Shown piece by piece: positions 8,967-16,750 of a stretch of DNA of 64,000 nt (positions are counted from its first letter, which is position 1; every line of letters starts with the position of its first letter). Under the pieces are notes generated by a model that ran no database searches, was not told the DNA's origin, and worked only from the letters and a program-made list of their open reading frames with translations. Location: assembly GCA_024234615.1 (NCBI GenBank), contig JACKNY010000003.1, positions 616,788-680,787 of the forward strand, given 5' to 3'. The position numbers and the translations under genes are program-made. The stretch is from Pseudomonadales bacterium. GTDB lineage: Bacteria > Pseudomonadota > Gammaproteobacteria > Pseudomonadales > IMCC2047.

Positions 8967-9006
8967 TTAACAGCCTACTAACAGGACCCTACGGCCCCGT
9001 TAGTAA
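8967..9006. repeat. 40-bp hairpin repeat, copy 1 (3' of the toxin gene)
   Basis: The unit runs from TTAACAGCCTACTAACAGG to CCGTTAGTAA. The arms TACTAAC-A-GG and CC-GTTAGTA pair with one bulged A. It starts 8 bases beyond the ParE stop codon. Two further copies at 9617 and 10186 differ at only a few loop positions. No T-run follows, so a plain terminator is unlikely. Confidence 0.8.
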
Positions 9007-9014
9007 CTGTTGGT

Positions 9015-9323
9015 TTACATGCGATCACTGAGAATATACTGGCGTAACACTCTTTCGCTACGCATAACATATAGAACAAATACTTTATTTTTGTCTACTC
9101 GGTAAAAGATACGGCACGGACCAATTATAATTTCGCTATATCGAGTGTTACGGGAAAGTTCAGGAGGTTTTTTTCCTGAATTAGGAAATTGCTTTAATCT
9201 CTCTACAGCTTCGAATACCCTTTTAACAAGATTTCCTGCGGCCTCAGGCTTATCTAAAGCAATGTATTCTGCAATTTTATCAAGGTCTGAAATAGCAGGC
9301 TCTGTCCATATTATTTGAGCCAT
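9015..9323 (-). CDS. ParE/RelE-type toxin
   Basis: The 102-residue protein belongs to the ParE/RelE toxin superfamily. It begins with the typical AQIIWTEPAISDLDKIAEYIA helix-strand region, carries the LKQFPNSGKKPPEL loop and the later R-Y-x-E strand, and ends with VLYVMRSERVLRQYIL. The family acts on DNA gyrase (ParE) or ribosome-bound mRNA (RelE). The sequence resembles the ParE branch more, as the N-terminal W-T-x-x-A-x-x-D-L motif is typical. It overlaps the antitoxin gene by 13 bases, the usual toxin-antitoxin arrangement. It lacks its own obvious promoter. Confidence 0.85.
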   Translation of the reverse strand: MAQIIWTEPAISDLDKIAEYIALDKPEAAGNLVKRVFEAVERLKQFPNSGKKPPELSRNTRYSEIIIGPCRIFYRVDKNKVFVLYVMRSERVLRQYILSDRM

Positions 9324-9568
9324 TTACTCATTCTTTCCTTGGCCTGAGCCTGTGAATAGGTGCGCCCTTCTTGTAGGGCTGTTTCGCCTCGTGCAATTCC
9401 TTCCAGTATACCCATGCGATTTTGCATGTGCTCATAGTCGTCGATATCTATGAGGTAGGCCGATGGTTTGCCGTGTTCAGTAATTAGAACGGGCTCCTTG
9501 GTCTCATGTAGGTCTGCAAGGATTCGGGTGGCTTGGCGCTTTAGTGTGGTTACGAGTTCTGTTTTCAT
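9311..9568 (-). CDS. Phd/YefM-type antitoxin
   Basis: The 85-residue protein shows the Phd/YefM DNA-binding fold. The N-terminal TLKRQATRILADLHETKEPVLITEHGKPSAYLIDIDDYE region dimerises and binds DNA. A charged flexible C-terminus (residues 55-85) would wrap around the toxin. The family neutralises the partner toxin and represses its own operon. It is first in the pair and overlaps the toxin gene. A perfect palindrome overlapping a good -10 box lies just upstream, consistent with autoregulation. Confidence 0.87.
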   Translation of the reverse strand: MKTELVTTLKRQATRILADLHETKEPVLITEHGKPSAYLIDIDDYEHMQNRMGILEGIARGETALQEGRTYSQAQAKERMSKWLK

Positions 9569-9572
9569 AAAA

Positions 9573-9590
9573 GTGATACTATTCTATCAC
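9573..9590 (-). promoter_or_regulatory. Palindromic operator overlapping the antitoxin -10 box
   Basis: On the minus strand GTGATA-gaatag-TATCAC is a perfect 6+6 inverted repeat just 5 bases from the antitoxin start codon. The bases TAGAAT inside it form a good -10 box, though the -35 is weak. Placement fits autorepression by the Phd-like antitoxin. This would imply a short or nearly leaderless transcript. Confidence 0.55.
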
Positions 9591-9616
9591 TCTGTGATTG
9601 GCAAGAGCTAAGACGG

Positions 9617-9656
9617 TTAACAGCCTACTAACAGGGCCCTACGGTTCCGTTAGTAA
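9617..9656. repeat. 40-bp hairpin repeat, copy 2 (3' of the VOC gene)
   Basis: This unit is nearly identical to copy 1, with the loop GGGCCCTACGGTT. It ends 13 bases beyond the stop codon of the VOC gene and lies 49 bases upstream of the antitoxin start. It therefore marks the border between the two modules. Confidence 0.8.
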
Positions 9657-9669
9657 GATTTTTAACTTT

Positions 9670-10164
9670 CTAGTAAGCGCCTTGTGAATAAGTTAATTCA
9701 TAGCTATGTGAATAGACTTCGAAGATGAGGCCGAATGGATCTTCGACGTAGCACATCTTGTAGGGCTTCTCTCCAGGGTAATATTCACGGATAGGCATCC
9801 GCTGCTTCCCACCGTGCGCCACGATTTTTGCTACCAGTCCTTCAATATCCGGGTCCTGAACGCAAAAGTGAAAGGTGCTCGTTTTCCAGTATTCAAAATC
9901 TTTCGGAGCTTCATTGTTTTTAAATTCAAACATTTCAACTCCGATTTTGTCGCCAGTAGACATGTGAGCAATCTTAAAGGATCCCCATCCTTTGCCAAAA
10001 ACATCAATACACATTTGGCCTATTGGTGTGTCTGATTCTTCGGTAATGACGGTGGGCTCCATTATGTGATACCAACCCATGACTTCGCTGTAAAATTTGG
10101 CCGCTTTCACTACATCAGGAACAGAAATTCCGATGTGTGAGAACGTTCTTGGGTATGTACTCAT
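9670..10164 (-). CDS. VOC-fold protein (glyoxalase/dioxygenase superfamily)
   Basis: The 164-residue protein has the two beta-alpha-beta-beta-beta modules of vicinal oxygen chelate proteins. The first starts at FSHIGISVPDVVKAAKFYSEVMGW, the second near TFHFCVQDPDIEGLVAKI. Possible metal ligands are H11 and the late glutamate in DPFGLIFEVYSH; residues at the other positions are less clear. Substrate is not predictable: such proteins include lactoylglutathione lyases, ring-cleaving dioxygenases and resistance proteins. A GAGGAA ribosome site is present. It lies between hairpin copies 2 and 3, 21 bases from the latter, leaving almost no room for its own promoter. Confidence 0.82.
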   Translation of the reverse strand: MSTYPRTFSHIGISVPDVVKAAKFYSEVMGWYHIMEPTVITEESDTPIGQMCIDVFGKGWGSFKIAHMSTGDKIGVEMFEFKNNEAPKDFEYWKTSTFHFCVQDPDIEGLVAKIVAHGGKQRMPIREYYPGEKPYKMCYVEDPFGLIFEVYSHSYELTYSQGAY

Positions 10165-10185
10165 GGTAATTCCTCGTTTTGAAAG

Positions 10186-10225
10186 TTAATAGCCTACTAA
10201 CAGGGCCCTACGGTTCCGTTAGTAA
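10186..10225. repeat. 40-bp hairpin repeat, copy 3 (5' of the VOC gene)
   Basis: This third unit differs from copy 2 by one base (TTAATAGCC in place of TTAACAGCC). It stands just before the VOC ribosome binding site. The remaining 10226-10323 holds no gene or recognised element. Confidence 0.8.
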
Positions 10226-10323
10226 GATTTGTAGTTTTATTAATTTGTCATTACTTCCCTATAAATCATTAAGATACGCAGTTTCTAGCGTTTGGGTCTT
10301 TTCCGCATAACAGGACCCCATTA

Positions 10324-10503
10324 GGTGTGGTTATTGTGAGGAAGGAAAATACTCCGGTCAAGTTACACATGACAGCCCGAAAAGATGGATTGAGAGTCCG
10401 CTTCTAGGGTACCCCTGCCTGCCAAGTTATATTAGAACCAATTTTGATGGGATTAGATTTAGTTTGAGGAAATGTAGATCATCATCGGATAATGCGATCA
10501 AGA
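10324..10503. repeat. Right copy of the 180-bp direct repeat
   Basis: The right copy ends at 10503 and covers the last two codons of the AhpD-like gene, whose stop codon (10498-10500) lies inside the repeat. The best-conserved 90 bases are 10414-10503. The equal size and same orientation of the copies suggest that the segment between them arrived as a unit or could be lost by recombination. Confidence 0.7.
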
Positions 10504-11106
10504 CAACACTTCCGGCTGACTTGGGTCTATTGGCCGTCCTGGGGTCAATAATTCGCGCAGGCCTTGATCCATTGCCAGGAAAGCGGCATCTGGCGCTGCG
10601 CCCAAAGCGTCTGCAATTTTAGCAAAAAAGCAGCGTGCAGCGGCGACTGAAACAATATCGAATATCTTCGCTTCAGAAAAACCAAGGTCAAGCAAGTCTT
10701 GAATATCAGCGGCATTGATAGAAGAGGAGTCTGTTGCCACCTGACGGGCCAGCCTCATCATCGCTTTCTCGGCTTCTGTTAATGGACTGGTGTCGGCGTT
10801 GCTGGCAATCGCCTTGACTTCATCAACTGTATAGAATTTTTCACAAAGCACTTTGCTATGCGCCAGACAACAGTATGAATTATGAATCGCTTGGGCGGCA
10901 GCAAGCGTAATCAACTCAAAGGATTTTTGATCAAGATGCTGGCGGATAGTTATTTGTAGATTAGCCCAGGCCTTCATTACTTCGGGACGATAACAAAATA
11001 CTTTCGCATAATTAGGGAGATAACCATAGGGGCCCTGTTGTCGTTGGTATAACTCCAAAACCTCGCCAGTGGCTTCACTAACGGGAATAGTCTGTATAAA
11101 TGCCAT
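10498..11106 (-). CDS. AhpD-fold / carboxymuconolactone decarboxylase family protein
   Basis: The 202-residue protein belongs to the AhpD-like, peroxidase-related group. The core reads TLAAAQAIHNSYCCLAHSKVL near residues 90-110, aligning to the CxxCxxxH site of AhpD. The first cysteine position is Asn here, so the classical disulfide is missing. The second cysteine, an extra neighbour (YCC) and the histidine remain. The start at 11106 was chosen because it has an AGGAGA site and a normal N-terminus; upstream extension would run into the preceding gene. It is last in a three-gene minus-strand operon with a 2OG oxygenase and a CysK-glutaredoxin fusion. Its stop codon is supplied within the direct repeat. 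Confidence 0.8.
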   Translation of the reverse strand: MAFIQTIPVSEATGEVLELYQRQQGPYGYLPNYAKVFCYRPEVMKAWANLQITIRQHLDQKSFELITLAAAQAIHNSYCCLAHSKVLCEKFYTVDEVKAIASNADTSPLTEAEKAMMRLARQVATDSSSINAADIQDLLDLGFSEAKIFDIVSVAAARCFFAKIADALGAAPDAAFLAMDQGLRELLTPGRPIDPSQPEVLS

Positions 11107-11119
11107 AAGGGCTCTCCTC

Positions 11120-12070
11120 TTAGGGTTGGCGATAATGACTAATTTGGATCTCTTCACCAACATCAGCATAGTCACCCAGTGCTCTCTTCTGACGAAACTC
11201 TCCCCAGTTGATCTGACGATAACGTGGCGGGTGCCGGTCATCAATCATCGTTGGTAAAGGACTATATTCAGTGTTGTAAGCCGGGTTGAAAAAGAAAGGT
11301 GCGGTGAATCGCTTAACGCCTTCATGGGTAATAACCCGGTGTACTGGCGCGCAGTACCTATCGTTGGACCACACCTGAACGATGTCACCCAGGTTAATCA
11401 CCAATGCTTCTGAACGGGGTTCCACTAAGTGCCATTGGTTATTCCGAAATACCTCCAGGCCTGCCTGGTTGTCTTGCAAAAGGATTGTCAAAACACCGGC
11501 ATCGGTATGCTGATTAACACCCAAATAGTTGCACTGTGAGATATCAAATCTGTCAGCTTTTGGAATTTTGGGATGCTCTGGATAATAGTTAAGCCGGACA
11601 AAGCTGGTGTGATGTGGTCGGAAATAGGGGGTCAGTTGCTGTGCCGACACGCCTAAATTTGATGCGATAGCTTGCAGCAGTCGAAATGCCAAATTTTCAC
11701 CTGCGCGGTAAAATGCCAGCACAGCAGGCTTGAACTGTGCTAACCCTGGCGGCCATTGGGGTTTTTGCGAGCTTCCATTTGCAGGGCCATAATCGAAAAT
11801 CTCTTTCCAGTCACGGGTATTTTTGGTGAGCTCCTGATCATAAAACCCCCAGGGATTTTCATAGCTGCGGGAAATTGAACGTTTGCGCTCCGTTGGCTGG
11901 GCAAAAAATTGATGCATGGCCGTAAAAACATCCTCAGCAATCTTCTTGTCAATACCATGGTTTACAATTTGAAATGCGCCCCACTCACGGCAGGCACTGT
12001 CTAAAGCACGTAACGTCTCGCCAAGATGCAGGTTTGAGATATTTATCACAGGAATATGGTTTGTACTCAT
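11120..12070 (-). CDS. 2-oxoglutarate/Fe(II) oxygenase, isopenicillin N synthase-like
   Basis: The 316-residue protein has the DIOX_N domain (residues 5-110, with FQIVNHGI) and the 2OG-Fe(II) catalytic domain (about 155-280). The iron ligands are visible as H188, D190 (NQHTDAG) and H244 (APVHRV). R254 and T256 (RFTAPFF) occupy the RxS cosubstrate-binding position, so a 2OG-dependent enzyme is favoured over a true IPNS. Such enzymes hydroxylate, cyclise or desaturate small molecules. Start 12070 follows an AGGTAAAGG ribosome site. It lies 10 bases downstream of the CysK-Grx fusion and 13 upstream of the AhpD-like gene, suggesting a pathway on a cysteine-derived thiol; substrate unknown. Confidence 0.88.
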   Translation of the reverse strand: MSTNHIPVINISNLHLGETLRALDSACREWGAFQIVNHGIDKKIAEDVFTAMHQFFAQPTERKRSISRSYENPWGFYDQELTKNTRDWKEIFDYGPANGSSQKPQWPPGLAQFKPAVLAFYRAGENLAFRLLQAIASNLGVSAQQLTPYFRPHHTSFVRLNYYPEHPKIPKADRFDISQCNYLGVNQHTDAGVLTILLQDNQAGLEVFRNNQWHLVEPRSEALVINLGDIVQVWSNDRYCAPVHRVITHEGVKRFTAPFFFNPAYNTEYSPLPTMIDDRHPPRYRQINWGEFRQKRALGDYADVGEEIQISHYRQP

Positions 12071-12080
12071 CGCCTTTACC

Positions 12081-13577
12081 TCATGCGCTTTTACGAGGGT
12101 GCAGCCATTTTGGTAACAGGTCAGCGGCGACCAGGCCAAGGGTATCTTTGAAATCAATATTAAGGGCCTTTAGCTGAGCCTGAAGGGAGCCATTTTGATA
12201 GGCGGCAAAGAGCTCGGTACTACCGCCAATAGGTTGGCCGCCAATAAAAATCTGTGGAATAGTCGATACCCCCAACCGGCTGGTCAGGACTTGACGAATA
12301 TTCCCACCCTTGTTTTGTTTTTGATAAGCGACGGAGTCAAGATCAACGCTAAGGTAGTCAATGTTCAGCGTATTAAAGAGTTTACGAACCGACCAACAGA
12401 ACTCGCACCACTCAAGTGCGAACATGACGACTGGATGCGAAGTAATGGCTTCATCCACGAAGCTAATGGCATTCACATCCAGCGCTACGGATGGCAGTTG
12501 CCCCCCGTTCTTTGGCTGTGCTACAGCTTGTGGTGTTTCAAATCGGCATCCGGGCGTGGATTGTGATAACAAGGTTTCTTCTTCATTCATCTCCTCTGAG
12601 ATACCCTCAAATAATGGGGTGGACATGTAACGTTCGCCTGTATCGGGCAACATACAAACAATATTGGTTCCTGCGGGCGATCGCTCGGCAATCTGCAAGG
12701 CTCCTGCCAGTGTAGCACCGCTGGATATTCCGACAAAAATTCCTTCACGTTGTGCTAACGCTTGAGAAAGACGCAATGCCTCATCGCCTGAAACCGGTAC
12801 TACTTCATCGACCAGTCGAGCCGACATAGCTTCTTCCGTCAGGCGTGAGACAAAGTCAGGACTCCAACCTTGCATAAGATGAGGTCTGAAGTAAGGATGG
12901 CTCTCGGAAATGGAACCATCTGGATTGCGTGGTTGGGATATCCCGCTACCGAGGACCTGAGAGTTGTCAGGCTCAACCGCAACTACTGTGGTTTCCGGCT
13001 TGGCAGCTTTCAATGCGCGAGCGACACCTTTCAGCGTTCCTCCGGTCCCAAAACCAGACACCCAATAGTGCAATGGTTCAGCGGCAAAATCGCTAATAAT
13101 CTCTTGGGCGGTTGTTCTGGAGTGAACATCGGCATTGGCTTCATTTTCAAACTGCCGACATAAAAAATAACCATGTGTTTCGGCTAATTCCATGGCCTTG
13201 CTAAGCATCCCTGTACCCTTTTCTGAGGCCGGGGTGAGCACTACCTTGGCACCGAGAAAACGCAACAATTTACGTCGTTCGATGCTGAAATTTTCGGCCA
13301 TAGTGACGACCAAAGGATAACCCTTTTGCGCACAGACCATGGCTAGTCCGATACCGGTATTACCACTGGTGGCCTCAATAACCGTTTGTCCTGGTTGAAG
13401 TTCGCCACTTTGTTCTGCGGATTCGATGACGGCCTGCGCCATTCGATCCTTGATAGAACCCATGGGGTTAAATGACTCTATTTTGACATAGAGATTAACA
13501 TCAGGTGGCGCCAACTTTTGCAGTTTTACCAATGGTGTGTTTCCGATAGTCTGAAGAATGTTTTCGTAACGTGGCAT
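12081..13577 (-). CDS. Cysteine synthase fused to a C-terminal glutaredoxin
   Basis: The 498-residue protein joins two enzymes. Residues 1-325 are a CysK-type PLP enzyme: K43 (NPMGSIKDRM) holds PLP, TSGNTG at 70-75 binds substrate, and GFGTGGT at 175-181 binds the phosphate. Residues about 370-470 are a glutaredoxin with active site C391-E-F-C394 and cis-proline in STIPQIF (P441). Joining O-acetylserine sulfhydrylase-like chemistry to a thiol-disulfide domain suggests delivery of reduced sulfur, or reduction of a sulfur-containing intermediate. Start 13577 has a GGAGGAGAT site. It heads a minus-strand operon divergent from the SARP-like regulator. Normal CysK is about 320 residues, so the fusion is real and uninterrupted. 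Confidence 0.92.
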   Translation of the reverse strand: MPRYENILQTIGNTPLVKLQKLAPPDVNLYVKIESFNPMGSIKDRMAQAVIESAEQSGELQPGQTVIEATSGNTGIGLAMVCAQKGYPLVVTMAENFSIERRKLLRFLGAKVVLTPASEKGTGMLSKAMELAETHGYFLCRQFENEANADVHSRTTAQEIISDFAAEPLHYWVSGFGTGGTLKGVARALKAAKPETTVVAVEPDNSQVLGSGISQPRNPDGSISESHPYFRPHLMQGWSPDFVSRLTEEAMSARLVDEVVPVSGDEALRLSQALAQREGIFVGISSGATLAGALQIAERSPAGTNIVCMLPDTGERYMSTPLFEGISEEMNEEETLLSQSTPGCRFETPQAVAQPKNGGQLPSVALDVNAISFVDEAITSHPVVMFALEWCEFCWSVRKLFNTLNIDYLSVDLDSVAYQKQNKGGNIRQVLTSRLGVSTIPQIFIGGQPIGGSTELFAAYQNGSLQAQLKALNIDFKDTLGLVAADLLPKWLHPRKSA

Positions 13578-13774
13578 AAGGATCTCCTCCAAATTGAGCC
13601 GATGAATCATTATTCGGCGAACCCTTACTTTAGGGGATATGGGGTTAATCCTGCGTTACTTTCGAGGAAGTGAGCGTTGTACTGAGCGTGGTTTTTTTCT
13701 TTGGGCAACTGTTTTAACATATACTGCTCACGGCAGTAGTTGACTCTTTAGAGTGCCGGCCAGGCAGTCCTAAC

Positions 13775-16738
13775 ATGATGGCAAATAATAGACTCAAACT
13801 ACATTTTCTTGGTGACCTTGAAGTCATTCGGGGACAAGATGTGCAAGTCTTACCGCCGTCAAAAAAAACCAGAGGGTTACTTGCCTACCTGGTGCTTCAT
13901 AACAAACCCTTTCGGCGTGAACACCTCTGCGATTTGCTCTGGGAGATCCCTGATGACCCTCGCGGTTCGCTGCGTTGGAGCCTATCCAAACTAAGGCGCT
14001 TGGTGGATGATGCGGAGCATACCCGCATTATCGCCGACCGCGCCAGCGTATCCTTTGATGCCAGCGATGTTGAGATCGATATCACTACCTTGCACAGTCT
14101 GGTTAGCAACGATCTGGAAAGAAAAGACACACAAATTTTAGAGGATTGTGCGAATCGATACCGTGGGGAGTTTTTGGAAGGGCTTGAACTGCCAAACTTC
14201 TCTGATTTTTACACTTGGTGTATTGCTGAGCGAGAGAGGGCTGCCCGTTCCCAGACCATCTTATTGCAGGAGCTGATCAGCCGATTGAAAAGCCAGCCTG
14301 AAAGAGCTCTGGACTATCATCGACAATTGGTGGGGTTGCTGCCCTATGATGAAGCTGCCCGTGCGGCATTCATTCGAACGCTGATCTCGCTCGATCGTAA
14401 GCAGGAAGCTGAACAACAATATCAGGTCGGTATTCGCCTGCTCAAGGAAATCTCGGTAACAGGCTCTGGGCTGCTGTATAAAGCTTGGCGGGAACCCGCT
14501 AAACCCCGTACTTTCATTAAAAGAGAACCTTCCAAAATTGTTGACTCGGGGGGAGTCCAGAATGAATCTCTGGTTGGCCGTGACCCTGAAATCAGCAAAT
14601 TGCAGACCCTATTGGAGACGGCAATCGGGGGCCAGGCTCTTTTTGTACTCTTGTGTGGTGAACCAGGTATCGGTAAAAGCCGAATCCTCGAATTCATGGC
14701 AGAATTAGCGCAGGAGGCAGGAGCCTGTTTGCTGCGTGCCAGCGCCTTTGAGTCTAAAATTATTGGGCCTTTTGCCCTATGGAGTGATGCATTTCGCCGT
14801 TCCCAGTTAGCGAGCGCAGCTGAACTACTCAGTGGTGATAAGCGTATCTCACGCGATCAGCTCTTTCGTGATATGAGTCAACTGGTTGCCAGGGAAACAC
14901 GCCTACACCCGATGGTTGTGCTGTTTGACGATATCCATTGGTGTGATGAATCCAGTGCCGCTGCTATTCACTATGTCATGCGAACCAACCGTGAGCAAGC
15001 CTTAATGGTTGTCGCTACTGCGCGCGACGGGGAATTGCGTAAGAATGAAGCTGTTCAGCAGGCTATCCGGGGAATGCGACATGATCAACTATTGCAGGAG
15101 TTAAAACTCGGACCGCTTTCCCAGGAGGCTTTATGCAAACTGATCACCACGCGAGCACCACAGGCAGACAGTCAACGATTAAGTCAGGAGTGTGTTGGTA
15201 ATCCGCTGTTGGCAATAGAGTTGGCTCGCGCTGAAGTTGAAGGTGATCAAGGTAGCTCACTTGATGAGCTGATAGAGGAACGAATTTCTCGTCTTGATGA
15301 AGAGGTTAAAGACGTCTTATTGTGGCTGGCCGTATTGTCACCGAATGTTGATTTAAAACTGCTGGAAAGAGCCACGGGCTTAAATGGCAGTCAGCTCAAC
15401 CGGGCTCTGGATCTTGCGGAAAAGCACCATATTTTGCAGCTGACACAACAGCAATTTGGATTTTTCCATGACCTTATAGCAAAAAGTGTTTATCAGACAA
15501 TCTCGCCGACTCGACGCCAAATTATGCACCGCCGTGTTGCTGAGCTTTTAGAGATGGAGATGGCCCTGAACCTTAAGTTGGCAGCCGACCTAGCTTACCA
15601 TGCGGAAAAAAGTGGTGACCCTGCGCTTGCCGCCCGAGCGATGGTGTCGGCGGGGCGGCTTTGCCTGCGTTTTTATGCTAATGAAGATGCGCTGAACCTT
15701 GCCCATAAGGGGTTCCAGTTGACGACGCAACTGGGCGATGCTGAACGGGTCTGTCTAACACTGGAATTGTGCGAAATAGAACTAACAGCTGCACCTTTGA
15801 ATGATTGGAAAATGGCCGCAGAGAAGTATATTTCACTGGCAGAGCAAGCCCTGGATCATGGGGCCTTGCCTTATGCAAGGCTGGGATATCAAATGGCCAG
15901 CTATGTTCGCTGGATTCATGGCAACTGGTCCGGCGCACAACGTGCCTCTCTGCAGGCAGAAAGAGTGACACGTGGTGGTAGCGATGAAGAGCATATCGTG
16001 GGTATGGCCGAGACCGCCTTGTGTCTGACTTTGTTGGAAAAGGATTTATCGCAGGCGGAGGCTATGTTAATGGAAGCCCGATCATTAGCGTCTCGCAAAC
16101 AAATCAGCACCTCTGCAATATCCGCCGCACAAGGAATTCTTCGTTATTTTGATAACAACCTCGATGAAGCGGAAGAATTACTAGAGGAAGCCCGTGTTCG
16201 TTGCAAGTCCGCAGGCGATAGACTCAATGAGTATCTGGCCAATGAATACCTCATCATGATAGATATCGAACGTGGAAATTTTAATATTGCGATTGACCGT
16301 TGCCAGCAATTGACCGCCATTGGTGAAAAACTGCGTGAAGGGAGCGAAGCACCTTTTGCGAGGTGTCTTACTGCACTGTGTCACTATGCCCTTAATGGTG
16401 AGAGCGAAACACTTGACAGTAGCATTGAGGAATTACGCTATGCTGATGCCAAACAGCGATTAACCTACATTCTGAACCGGGCCGCGTTATTGGACATCCA
16501 GTTTGACGATGCCGATTCTGCAATCGCACATGCAAATGAAGCTCTGAGTTATGCGAAGCAGCTTACCCGCAATTCTGACATTCTGTTATCTCATGTGGCG
16601 TTAGTCCAAGCTGGCAAATTACTTAACGATAGGGTTACCTGGCAACAGCACTTGACAGCGATAAGAGCGATGGATATGACACCGGTAGCAACCTGGGCCC
16701 GTTCACGTGCTAACCAACTATTGGCAGAATTAAATTAA
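13775..16738 (+). CDS. SARP-like regulator with BTAD, AAA ATPase and TPR region
   Basis: The 987-residue cytoplasmic protein starts with a winged-helix, OmpR-like DNA-binding domain (about residues 5-95) and a bacterial transcriptional activator (BTAD) domain (about 100-240). An AAA/STAND ATPase follows, with Walker A GEPGIGKS at 295-302 and Walker B VVLFDDIHW near 381-389. The C-terminal half is helical and TPR-like. This architecture is common in actinomycete pathway regulators and less common in gammaproteobacteria. It lies divergently from the CysK-Grx operon (197 bases between starts) and 12 bases before a DUF4242 gene, so it probably controls both arms. The inducing ligand is unknown. 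Confidence 0.85.
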   Translation: MMANNRLKLHFLGDLEVIRGQDVQVLPPSKKTRGLLAYLVLHNKPFRREHLCDLLWEIPDDPRGSLRWSLSKLRRLVDDAEHTRIIADRASVSFDASDVEIDITTLHSLVSNDLERKDTQILEDCANRYRGEFLEGLELPNFSDFYTWCIAERERAARSQTILLQELISRLKSQPERALDYHRQLVGLLPYDEAARAAFIRTLISLDRKQEAEQQYQVGIRLLKEISVTGSGLLYKAWREPAKPRTFIKREPSKIVDSGGVQNESLVGRDPEISKLQTLLETAIGGQALFVLLCGEPGIGKSRILEFMAELAQEAGACLLRASAFESKIIGPFALWSDAFRRSQLASAAELLSGDKRISRDQLFRDMSQLVARETRLHPMVVLFDDIHWCDESSAAAIHYVMRTNREQALMVVATARDGELRKNEAVQQAIRGMRHDQLLQELKLGPLSQEALCKLITTRAPQADSQRLSQECVGNPLLAIELARAEVEGDQGSSLDELIEERISRLDEEVKDVLLWLAVLSPNVDLKLLERATGLNGSQLNRALDLAEKHHILQLTQQQFGFFHDLIAKSVYQTISPTRRQIMHRRVAELLEMEMALNLKLAADLAYHAEKSGDPALAARAMVSAGRLCLRFYANEDALNLAHKGFQLTTQLGDAERVCLTLELCEIELTAAPLNDWKMAAEKYISLAEQALDHGALPYARLGYQMASYVRWIHGNWSGAQRASLQAERVTRGGSDEEHIVGMAETALCLTLLEKDLSQAEAMLMEARSLASRKQISTSAISAAQGILRYFDNNLDEAEELLEEARVRCKSAGDRLNEYLANEYLIMIDIERGNFNIAIDRCQQLTAIGEKLREGSEAPFARCLTALCHYALNGESETLDSSIEELRYADAKQRLTYILNRAALLDIQFDDADSAIAHANEALSYAKQLTRNSDILLSHVALVQAGKLLNDRVTWQQHLTAIRAMDMTPVATWARSRANQLLAELN

Positions 16739-16750
16739 GGTATTGCCGTC

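Noticed and set aside
8967..9006. Classical integron attC site
   Set aside because: Too short and the GTTAGTA and TACTAAC ends do not fit RYYYAAC and GTTRRRY; kept only as a cassette-like hypothesis.
8967..10225. CRISPR array from the repeated hairpins
   Set aside because: Only three units, 570-650 bases apart, with genes between; not a CRISPR spacing and no cas genes.
11107..11244. N-terminal extension of the AhpD-like gene
   Set aside because: It runs into the upstream oxygenase gene and has no ribosome site; the start at 11106 has AGGAGA.
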